Shown here piece by piece: positions 23,901 to 35,900 of a DNA stretch of 64,000 bases. Position 1 is the stretch's first letter; each line of letters opens with the position of its first letter. Location of the stretch: positions 22,912,960 through 22,976,959 of the forward strand of contig LS997564.1 in the NCBI GenBank assembly GCA_000469685.2. The letters are read 5' to 3'. This DNA is from Haemonchus contortus. Its lineage: Eukaryota; Nematoda; Chromadorea; Rhabditida; Trichostrongylidae. The notes under the pieces were generated by a model. It saw nothing but the letters and a program-made list of their open reading frames with translations, had not been told where the DNA came from and made no database searches. Made by a program: the position numbers and the translations under genes.

Positions 23901-26900
23901 ATATAGTAGCAGAAAGTACGTTGTCACTTGCACAACTACTCAAATGAATAAGCCCAACTGGCCCATAAAAAAATTCCCTGGTCAGTCAGGAGTTGCTGAA
24001 TTCGTCCAGCGGTGAAAATTCAGAAATCATCCAGGAAGGACTGATTATTAGGCCTCTCTGACCGCTTAGGCAGCTCAATAACTAGAAGATTTACAAGGCG
24101 TGGCGCACTCTTGGGAAAGAACTTAACGGTGGCTGTCCTCTTGCGTGATTCTAACAGTCTCACTTGATTCGAATAGCCCTTTCACCACGTAGAGACATTG
24201 AAATGGATTCGTAGTCAGACAATAGGATATCAGATTTAGGTAGAACATTGGTTGGTGACAACTCTCGTTGGTAGGCACTACCTTATGCACTTCTCAAGCA
24301 TCACCTCTTCGACTCTGAATCCTCCAAGACCAGCCCAGCTATCGTTCTTAATAGCGTGACCCTGCTCACAAGGACAAGAGCTAACTGTGGGGTCCCGAGC
24401 CAATTCTTTTTATGTCAGCAATACAATAGTTGTTCGTCTGGTGCTAATCGATCCTATTAGGATCCGCCACCTCTTCAGCTATCACACTCGGACTTACAGT
24501 AATGCTGGCGTGCAAACCGAGCCCCCGAATTGACTTTCGTGTTAATCGGTCCCGGATCAAGGCTTACATTTTCCTTCCCCAGCCTGGCGAACAAGTAACT
24601 GACCCCATAAATGCGAGGTGCGTTGTGAAAATTTATTTCGAGGAATCTTATCGTTGCGGCGGTACTGTACGATAAACCTAAAGAAAATCCTGAGTAACTA
24701 GGGGTGCGGGCTCGCACATCTAATCTTCCTTTCTTCAGATTTTTGCCTATGAAGAAGTCTTGATGCCCTTGTTAACAGCTGTTATTTCCCCGCTGTACAG
24801 CGTCTAGGAGGTATCAAATAAGAGTTGTAACGGAATGCGCTGGAGCTGAAATCACGCCCTTGAGGCAAGCCTGTGTCCCGTAAAGTTTTTTTCAGGGAAT
24901 TTCACTGGACTAAATCCAGACGAGTTTCAGCTGATCTGAAAAGAGCACACTCATAGAACGATTAACTAAGCACTAGCAGCAGCTATGCATTTATTGCCAT
25001 TCGGTGTGTGGGTGTAGGTGTGTATATGTGTGTATGTGTGTATGTGTATGTGTATATGTATGTGTGTACGTGTGTGTATGTGTGTGTGGTGTGTGTTCGT
25101 CAGCTAGACAGCATGAGAGAGCGATCTTCGCAGCTAATTATAGCCCCAATTTTTGTCCAGAAAGTACATCTGTCACTAATCCGACCTAGTTTCTTAGCTG
25201 GGCCGCGTCGTGGTAACTGGCTAACTACTTGCGCTAATTGTAGTTGTAACCTTCCATTCCTCAATCATGGAGCATCCCTCCGCTGCTGAAATGGGAACTG
25301 CCTATTGATTTCGTTCAGAGACACAACACAGTTCTTCATTCCTCTGCGGCACCTTGGAAAATTTTGTGCAAATCGGAAAGTCGTTACTAATATTTAACAA
25401 TTTCGTGGGATGGACCTGGAAAGAAAAAAGTCCGCACATCAATGCTCACTTATTACCGAGAATCTTTGGATAGCTCCTTTTTGGACTAACTATTGCGGAG
25501 ACTGTCTAGCGGCCATTAACGGCTGTCTTCATCCTCGTTCTCGAACTTTCTCCTCGGCCGACTGAATGGTTATGATTGAATGGCCAACCCGCAGTTCCCT
25601 ACACTCCATTCCAACTATTGACTCTTTAGGGAGACTCTTCTACACTAGCACTACGTGAGGGAAGCGACTGGAAATCTTCTAGGCCCCCCTCATTCTAGAG
25701 GGAGGATATTGGTCAGAAGAGGAATGTTAGGGACAAGTGTTGGGCACTGACAGACCTACGTCTAGTCTCCTTTTGGTTTGTTTTGTAAATACAATAGTCA
25801 CTACAATAGTCACATCATTCGAACTTCCACCTTCAACTCATTAATCTATTGTTTACTTTGAGTTTCATCCCTTAAAACAGTAAACAACTCCCGGTGTTCT
25901 ATTTTGGATGAAGGTGGTCTTGTGCCGAAGGTCAACAGGCATACTATCACACATGCATAGGTGGGCTCGAATCCTGGCTCGATGCAAGCACAGACCAAAC
26001 AGGCGTTCCATCCTTTCAGAGTCAGTTAATTGGACCAGACTCATCTTAAAGGATTATGGAGGTGATTTGTCTGAGCCATCCACGTAAATCATTGTAATGG
26101 CCACAAGCGCATTCCAATACCACTACTCTGAAAGAAAGACGAACTCGGGGCGCATACCACTAACGAACCTGGTCATTCCGCGTAAGGTGCTAATTCAGCG
26201 GAGTTGTGGAAGTAGTGATCAAGCAGTGAAGCATGGATGGAATAGAATTAAGCAATCGAAGTAAAGCTGAGTGAGAAAGAAAGCAGATACAAGGACTTGA
26301 TATATGCGAGATCAATGACAGCTGCTGGTAAGAGGTTCGCGACAAGCCAACCTGAGATCGCCATGCAAGGTCGCTAAATTCCGTCGGCACGATGGACCTT
26401 TCTTACCTATGCTACACCGTTACTTTTTAGTCATCCCATATACAAGGAATGAAGTCGTCTTCACAATGATTGGTGAGTGAGTGGAAGCCTGAGTGAATCC
26501 TCTGATCCTCGGGTTGTGGTTGAGGTTGAGGGAGGCAGGGAGTATTGTGGGAAGCGGGAGAGCGAGGTTGAGGGAGAAGGGGGAGGGGGGGGGGGGGGGG
26601 GGTACTGCGGGAAGTTCAACACTGAAAAGACTCCAGCAGTGTAATTTATGATATACTAAGCGCTTGGGTGGTTTTGTATGGGCGGCTTCAACAGAGGGAC
26701 ATTAACGAAACTTACTGATTCGTTTTATCTTGACTGTTGCCATCAGTCCTAGTGAGTTCATAGTATTTTTCGTGTTCTACGGCTTGTTTCAGCGATCACA
26801 CCACTTTTTCTCAAAGCCTACAAGAACTGCTTTTGAGCAGAGAAAGGGCGATCGTTCGTCTGTACCTCAAAAGAAATCAAAGCACACTTTGGGGTAATGG

Positions 26901-29900
26901 AGACGAAAATGCTACGTTGGACGGCTGGTTCTTGCGCTTGAGTGCTCAGCGCAACGATGCAATGAAGGGAACGTTCCGAAGCCCCTACCGTTGGTAGAAT
27001 ACGCTAAGCTCGCCTCAGCTGGAACCGATGTACTATGAGCGAGTAAAGTTAGTGTTTCTAAGTTCGGCCTGAGCCTTGGTTAACGGAAAAGGACAAGAGG
27101 GTTCGAACAGGACTTAGCAACTATGCATGAGATCATGGGATTGGTTGGGTCTTCTTCCCCATTCAGCATTCAATCGGGCAACCTTGCATGAGACCATGGG
27201 ACTGGTTGGGCCTTCTTCTCCATTCAGCATTCAATCGGGAGAGGAGGCTCCAGTATGCCAGATAAGGTAGACAAACGCTGATGAAGAAGAAGTTTGTCGG
27301 TATCTCCACCATCCATATGCTCTAGAAAGCGAATACATACTATAAACTTCGAAAGCCGATTACTTGCATTTAGGCTTGATTCGTAGTGCAAAAATGACGA
27401 CTTCTCCAGAACCTGGACCAACGGTTCATTATACTTTTTAACGTTGTAGGCAATTCAAACGCTGCAAAACAGGCCAAGGTTCTACTGCTTAAGCGGAATA
27501 AAGGCGACTGTCAAAAGCTAAAAAACGGCCGATTCACGACTGAGGGTTTCCTGTGGCGACAGCGGATACTACCCGCTTGAGAAAAGGAACCATGGCCTCT
27601 GAAAGCGACGATAGGGACGAAACGTTAGGCGGTTCGACCAAATAAATTTGTCCCACCTAAAAACCTCGTACGGCACAAGAACATAGTCAGAAGGCCCTGA
27701 TGCTGAAGGGATTTTGTCTTCTGATTCTTTCCGTTGTATTGAAGGACAATGAGGATTTGTGTCAGTCAGTAATGTAACTGGCATCGCCTTTCACGCATTT
27801 TTCCAAAGTCATCCTTTTTGTCTAGGTGTAGTGACAAGTGGCGCACTTCACACACGTATGATCACAGGTTCGAATAACCGGCTGATTTCCGCCTGGGCCA
27901 ACCGAACATTCCATCTCTCCGGAGTCGGTTAATTGGTACCAAACTCGTCTGGAAGGATAAGACACTGACTTGTTTATCCACTGGCCACTCCAAGTCAATG
28001 TATAGGGCAAATACGCATTCAATACGCCACGATTCTGAATGGAAGTCGAATGCGTGGGCGCATTCCAAAGACGGGATTGATTGATGCCAGAAGGCTTTAT
28101 CCCCATCCTTTATGCTTTTTGCCAACCATGATTCTTTTCCTTTTTCTTTTTTTTCACAGTTCACCACAAGTTCTATCTATGCACCCAGTCGACCTCAAGG
28201 TTAGCTGTTTTCTAAGGAAATCTCACTGCCATTTCCGCTGTCGCATTTCCGAAACGCTTGTTTGAGACCGTTTATGTACGGGCCATGAATTTTCATGGCT
28301 ATTTTGTTGTGAGAACTTTTCAAAGTTTTTTCTTTCCATCGTACACCATTATAGTAGTGCATTCGAGAGAGCTGATCCCTTCTCTACTGGGTCAATTGAT
28401 GGCCATCGCCCACTGCATAGCACTATTGTTCGCTTGGGCGTCTAACAATGCTAAACGCTGTCTCTACACAAGTATTATGGGAGACGAATGCGGAATTGAA
28501 GTGAGGGCATCCTGTAAGTGACAGAGGATCTTCACTACGATAGTTCTAATTTTTGAAGGGAAGGGATTGGAAAGGAAAAATTGCAAAGTTCTCAGACCAT
28601 CAGTGCTGTCCCCTTGGCCCTAGCACATTGCGTGATTGCAATAAGTTCGCTCTGATCATCGGAAAGATATTACTGACTCTGTTCATAGGTTAGAAAACCT
28701 TCTGCTCTTTTGTCAACCACGAGAAAGCCGTTCCTCCAGCCTCACTGTCATGAAGTGCCAGTGTCATAGGCTGGAAGCTATTCGTTCGATTCTTGTCTTT
28801 TCCGTTGAAAATCTCAAGCATTCTTGTCGACTCCGTTTATAAGCAAGGGAAAAAAGTACCAGATCGTCCGTCATAACCCAATCGTCACATAATATATTGC
28901 ATTACATTGCACTACGTTCATCCTCCCAGACGAGTCTTATAACAATTAAGCGACTTCGGAGGGATTGAAGGCTTGGTTGGCATGCGATTTTGGGTTGGAT
29001 CCATGGAATATGCCTGTGTGGTAGTGCACCACTTGTCACTGAACAAAATTGCAACCCCTTGTATATTCCCAACCGAAAGCGAAATGCAGAGCGAATTTGC
29101 CGAATTTGAGACAACGTGTTTTTTCCATATCTTCTGTGTTATTCCAGCTTTATCCCTCCAAACGTCAAGAGACAGCAATCTTTTGGACAAGTTCGAATTC
29201 GAAACTGAGGTGACCCTAGGCCAGTACCGGGGTTAATTGTAGCGAAAGATCCATTTTTATCAAAACCAATAGTCATACGTCCCTGAGGTGAAAAGCCAGG
29301 TTTTCAGCGAAACACACTGCTGTTCCACTCTATGGATTTCCACTTTACAAAAAATCCTTTTTAGTATAACCATCTTGAAGGAAGCAATCTTTTATAGCAA
29401 CCGGACGTCGCTTTCGCCTACGCATGTTCATGACTATGACTTTCACATGCTCACTACTTTGAATTTAACTAATTTGTATACTACTGCAAAGGCGCAGTTT
29501 ATGATAGAAATGGTTCATGGGATCCTCCTAGGACAAATCTATGACTTCCAAGGATAGTACATGGGATGCTGTTATGTTGATAAACAGCCTAGGTAAGGCG
29601 TGTAGTTGTTTGGAAGTACATAGCTGTCATCAGTTTATGAGCGAGCCACTCTGATTCACCCACAGCCCTGAAAACATCTTTTCCTGTGTGTACCGTATTT
29701 TCGCATACACCTGCTCACTTTCAACTACATATGTCAACAACGCCTGATGGAATAATTGTGTGTGGGTAGGTGGCATTTATGGTAATACGAGGTAGAGGAA
29801 ACGGCTACAACATGAAGCCATTGTACTCCGGGAAAGACCGGTTGTTAGTCCTTTGGCGATCGTTTTTATTTAACAACCGCGTGAAGACATCAAGACATCG

Positions 29901-32900
29901 AGATATAGCTTTGATCTTTAATCTCGTTACAATCGAGGTTTTCAATCAACTCTCTATTCGGCCGACGTATCGAAGCATGAAAAGACAAAAGTCACTTGGG
30001 AAAGTATTTCTTCAGGCACTATTCGGATCTACAGAGTACAATTCAGTGAGATTGTTTACAAAGTCGGAATCTATAATGCCAAAAGACCTTTAGAATAGTC
30101 GGCCTGTAGGGTCTACCGACACCCAAAGCTGGAGGAAATGCGGAAGCACCTGTTTAAGGGACGTCCAAATAGTTGATCACAAAGATCAAACCTCCCCAGA
30201 AGCCACTCAAGAGCAAGCGTGCTGCTGGCTCCTTGACATCACCTCCTATAGATTACGGTTTGAGCCCTTGACAGAGCTCTGCCGAGAAGACCTCCTCGAA
30301 GTCGACCGCGTAGACCGAAGAAGACAGAGTGCTGCAAAGAGCACCAGCCCTGTTGTGGCCGCCACAGACTCTTCCCTCGTAGCGATTATGTGGTTGAATT
30401 TTTGTGATTGATTTTTTGTTGAATTTCCACTTGCACTTGAAATTATTGCATCCATTCACTTGCGAGCTGATAGTAAGTCAGATCAGCACACAAACTGGGA
30501 TACTGATTCATAGTCATTTTCATAGTAAGTGAAGTTTTTATTGATATCGATGCTGTTACAAGCTGAACCTTCAGCTTGGCCACAGTGCAGCGAAGATAAA
30601 TTTTACTGCAATTCCCCAAGCGATTGGAAACATGAAAACCTATCCGTCTTCATTCACTGCTTACTTAGAGCTCAGAAGCTGCAAAAACAACATTATTCTC
30701 GCCCATTTCTCAAAAGCCTTTCTGAAAATGTAGACAATTATGATTCGACTGTGTTACGACTTGTCCAATCTGCATGATGAGCTAACATCTACATTTATTC
30801 CCGCTATTTATCTGACATAATGGCGAATATTGTGCAGTGGCAAGTGGCGCACAATCGCACACACATGGTCACGGGTTCGAATCTGGATCGATGTCCGCCT
30901 GGATCAACCGAGCTTTTCATCCTGACGAGGTTGGTTAACTGGTATCAGACCCGTCCAGAAGGATAAAAGCATTGGCTTGTACATCGGCTGGCCACCGCAA
31001 GTCCTTGTATAGGCCACATTCGCATTCATCACGCCACTACGATTCTGAATGGGAGTCGAATGCGGGGGAGCGTCTCTCAGACGGGATTGATTAACGCCCT
31101 AAGACTTTATCCTCTCTATCCATTCGACATTAAGAGAGTAACGGACTATGCTCTAAATTCATTCAGGATCTGCCACCTTGCTCTCCTAATCCCGACTTGT
31201 GAAAGTCCTGAGATCATATTTCCATCTCATTCTTGGTCGTCCAGTTGATCTGCTTAGATAGGACCTCTAATTCATCAATCTGACCTCTCATCTATCTGAC
31301 CGTTTCTTGTCATTAAATTGTTGGCATATATCCATTTTCGTTTCCTAGCTTCGGTCACGGCCTTCAGGTTTCGTCCTTTCTCGTATAGTTGCTAAGATAC
31401 TTTGTCGCTTAGCCATAGACGAACCATCTAGCGTTCCAAACGTCAATAACTTTTTTTGTTACGATCCTCTGCTGTCTTCGTTGACACCCACTTTTCTTAT
31501 CCATACAGTAGAGTGGGCATCACGCATATGATAAGTAAGAAACGTCTTTGGACTTAAACGGCGTCAATCGACTTTTCAGCAGAGTTCAGTGCAAGTGGTC
31601 CACATTAAAAATTGCACAGGCATGAGAACCTCTACGTAGAAGGCAGAGGACATCTGATGATTGCGCCAGTTATTATATCCTTCATTAGTCGTTCAGTATC
31701 AAACAAGCCAGGCTTGCTGTAGTGTGCGGTGCTAGGTCTGCGTACAGCTCACGTAACAGCAAGGCTTCTGGTCACCTCTTCAGTTACTCCACAAAAAGAA
31801 AACCTGGCTTCTGAACTCCCCTAGCTCAAGACAGCTCTTATGCGCACCTTGACTCATCCTTAGGCTGTTGCATTCATTCTTGAACTATCAGTGTAACGTT
31901 ATAGCAAAGTTCAGTAAATTGCAGTTTGTCTCCCATGGCAGTTGGACTGTGGATTCGGAAGTCCTCGTTGTATCTCAAAGAAGAAAGTCAACGATGGCCG
32001 AATCGACTGTTATTCAGGATTGGACGAAGGTGAGTTGAGACGGTTGTAAAGATTATTGTGCTAATTGTGTTCGATAAATGGCGCAGCGTGATGACCTAGG
32101 TTGCCTTTACTGCGAGGTTCACCGTCTTCAATACTAGCTTGAAATGGCGGTACTATCGGTTCTACTGCTACGGCCGCAGAATTAGAAGAATTAAGCTATA
32201 CTGAGATAAGATTGCGCAACTCATTTTCGGGACGACTTCCTACATTCTGAATGGAAGTCGAGTGCGGGAGCGCATCCCTCGACGGGATTAAGTAACCCCA
32301 AAAACCTTTTCCTTTATCGTACTCAGATCACTCAACAAGTTTGAATTTCTCAAAGTATAGATCCCCTATCGACCCCTTATGGCTACTCGTCTAGGCCAAC
32401 CAAGCCATGTCTGTCACCAAGGTCGATTGACTGGTACTAGACCCCTCTCGAAGGGTGAGCCAGTGATTTCTACACAGTCTGCCAACCGCAGGTCATTGTG
32501 TAGGCCACAAAAGCATCTCAAATACCACTACGATTTTCACTAGAAATCGCATCCATCCTAAACGGCTTTGATCAACCGTTTAGGATGGATGCGATTACCC
32601 AGAGACTTTTACCCATCAACCTTGTAAAGGATCCTGTGCGCGAATTGCCACTACTTGGTATTCTGGGAACGCCCAGAACTCAAAAGCTTACAGTTATTAG
32701 GAACCGATTTCTAGCATGCCCATCACATTACTTCGTTTGCAAAGACAAGAGTGCTTGCATCGATCCGGCTCTCTTCCAAGACGGTGTTCGACAGTGCAAA
32801 GATGGTAGCGATGAACGTGAGTCCCTTTTTCATTGCTGAAGTGTTTACATCAGAGCATTAGCAAGCAGAGCACAAATTCAAACCTTACAAAACAAGTTAT

Positions 32901-35900
32901 CAGTGTAGAAAAGGAATGTTTGCTTCATATCGTGCATTCACGCTCCCTAAAAAGACAGGGTTTTTCGAAAAGTTGTCGGGAAAAAGAGATAGCTTTCGAA
33001 GTCTTTCTTAAGCATCAAAGCTGAAACTCTCCAGGATGTTTGAGTGTAATTCAAAATGTTCAGCGTGTGCTCCTGGTTTGTTTCCATGCACGAATTCTTC
33101 CAAATGCATCTCGATGAAGAAGTTTCAGAATGGAATTAATGATTGTGCAGATGGCAGCGACGAAGGTTTGTCAGTTATAATTAAGAGTACATTGACATAA
33201 ATGGTGATTTGCTTTGATAAAAATGAATACTTCAAGTAATCGCTAGAGGCTGCGTCGTTCACAAACTATCTATTTTGCAATAATCTAGATTTTCTAGAGA
33301 GTTCGGGAGTTTTTTGAAGAATTTTTTTTTGTTAATGGCAGTGCCCTTTACTCTTATGCACATTGATATATCTGATTCATTTTCCTTGCCTTTTTGAAGG
33401 CGACAATGGGTAACTGCCCCTCCCCACATTCGACTTTACGACCATACTTTTTTACGAGTTCGAATCCGGCCACTACGCTGATGAAGCCCATCGAAACTTG
33501 GGTCAGGTATTCGGCAGTGAAGCCTCTTCTGAACTGTTCTGCTAACATCTCGTTACTAAATCTAAAGCGGAATTAATAATGTCAAAGATGAGCCTCGATC
33601 TAGTCAATCGGCTACGATATCACAAAGTCACCGAAATTGTTGTGCGCATAAGAGGGAGTAGGGTCCCTTTTATAGAATTCTATGAAGACTTTCGAAACAT
33701 TTCAAACAGAACTCTTGTGAAATTTCGCAAGTGACTTTCCCAGTACGCTAATGCTTCCAAAATTTTCCAAACAGACTAAGAAAGTGCGAAATGGAAAGAC
33801 CCAGGAAAATACACCTTTCTGTGCCGTGGCCATTGGAAGTCGCATTTTCATCTCACCTTTTTACCCAAACCTCTTTTTCATCACTCTTTATATTGTGGAG
33901 GTTTTAATATACTAGCTTTCCCATCTTGCTACCTACATCTTTGCCAAGTTTGGGTACTCTAAGCTCAGGAACAAAGGAGTTACAGATTTTCGGTGGGCTT
34001 CACTATTCGCGCAAGCCCCGCCCTAGTGGGCGGAGCCTAGCTTAGATCACGTGTACCCAAAGAGTTTGACTCAGTCCCCACTTGTTCATCCCCAATCCCC
34101 ACTTGTTCCAGCCTGTCTGAGCTGTTCCTTTTGATTTCCAAACGACGCCGTATAAAATAGTTACAGTGAAACAGACATACAAACAAACAGAAAAACGGAC
34201 ATTTGTGGTTTATATGTAGTAAGGATTGGGAAAGTCATTGGGGGAAGTAGAAAAGGTGGAAGGGGGAAGGGAGTAGCGAAACATGGTAACCAGTGATAAA
34301 CACCCATGGTAAAGCGTTGCCCTCACTAACGAGCTCGGCATAGACTGGCTGAGCAAGGTGTCCCTCGCGAGAGTGTTATCGAAATGTGTTGAAATAAAGG
34401 AAAAACTCCCACTAGCTGGAAAGTTTTCACAGGTTCTTGTTGACATCAAATACTTATTCAAGCGTCCAACCAGAAGTTTTCCGCCCGATGAACAGTCTAC
34501 TTGCTGTTCTTTCCCACATTGTTCTCCCTATGTTCAGCCCCCTATTAACAGTTGGTAAAATTTTTCTTCCATAGATCTTATCTTTGCAGAGTGCACCACA
34601 TCCCAAGTGGAATGTGGCTGCGGTAAGGTCCGTTGTGTGAACAGGGAGCGAGTCGGCGATGGATTCTGGGACTGTGAAGATGGCACCGACGAGCTGTTCA
34701 ACGTGACTCGAGGTTCGTTTGTACTATTTCACTGTTTTTGCAAAGCAACTTCTCCATTGAAAGGGTCTGAGCAAATTCTCGCCATTCAGACAAATACTGT
34801 GAAGACGGTTCGTTGCGGAGGAATGGGGCAAATTCACTGCTTGTGGGAGAGTTGCAGCTTTGCACTGACTCTTCCCTTTGCCACCGGAAATTTGGAGAGA
34901 TCTGCGTAGTACGTTTGTGTTTCTTAGTGAGCTTCTTCTGCTGCTGAATTGAAAATTCCAGGTGGTTGGGGGTTCGTGGCGCTGCGTATGTCAGAGAGGA
35001 AGCGTTCGTCTTCCTGGTTCTACCCGGTGTATTCCGATCACTGAAGTAGATTCCTATCTTCGAGAACCGATACCGAACTGTACGAGAGCTCGCCAGGAGC
35101 TGCGAACGCGATTCGACACTCCATCAGGTGAGAGCTTTCTTTTTGATGGTTCCTGTGTTTTCTTGACAAGCCTCCTATGATATTGAAATGCGAAGACCAA
35201 TTTGGTGGCCTTATCAAAGGTTTGGGCAAAACTGGAGCATCAGACGCCGTACATACTCGTTCATTCCTGACACCTAAACCTTTATCCCTTCATTACCTTG
35301 CCTCCACCAACCTCCAACCTTTTAATAGCCCGGAAAGCTGAGACGTTGGCTCAAACCCCATCTGGCGCCAAAGTTTTGCTTGTAACTCGTCAACCTCGTG
35401 GGCCCTTTTGTATCCCGAACTGCAGAAATACATGAGTTGAACGAAATTTTTCACACTTAATGCTTGGCGCCTCTTATACCGGAAAAGGTCTTGCTCATTG
35501 GAGGAGAGCTGCAGCCCTTACGACTTCTCAGGAGAATACTTAAAGGAGTGCGTTCCCGTCTTTTCAGACTTTCCGACGTTCGCCACCATTTTTGGCTCTC
35601 CTAACTTTTCTTTTTGGGATTTTGGGAATCTCTTACTCAGCATTTTCCCTTTAATTCTCTGCTAGCCTTCCTTGCCTTCAACATTGCCTCAGCTAGAACT
35701 TTCAGCGAAAACGATTCATTCTCTTCAGGTCTCCTTGGAAAGTTAGTTCGAGCTGTGCCATATCAAAAAGGAGTTCGTCGAGCACCGTCTTCGCCAAAGC
35801 CACAGGTAGCGGTTCCTTAAAATATTTTCATGAACTTCTGTCCGGGAAGTTATGTAAGCGCTGCGAGCAAAAACGGTCAGAACTGGCAGAGAAGGACAAT

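Larger units (their letters stand above)
20985..31924 (+). other. mua-3: mua-3 intron 1 (10.9 kb)
   Basis: The intron is bounded by GTAAGT and TTGCAG and joins two LDLa-coding exons in phase 1. It contains four SINE copies, a TG microsatellite, a G run, a 61 bp duplication and a possible decayed LDLa exon near 30,580. No nested gene was recognised. It is by far the largest intron of the gene and a natural place for enhancers. Confidence 0.75.

Noticed and set aside
24475..24717. 80-codon minus-strand frame
   Set aside because: Looks protein-like in places, but I could not assign it. No splice chain; more likely part of an unclassified repeat in intron 1.
25004..25289. Cys/Val-rich frames
   Set aside because: Translation of the TG microsatellite.
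33021..33063. Earlier start for LDLa exon 4 using the AG at 33032-33033
   Set aside because: Gives a frame inconsistent with the LDLa Cys pattern; the AG at 33062-33063 fits phase and family.
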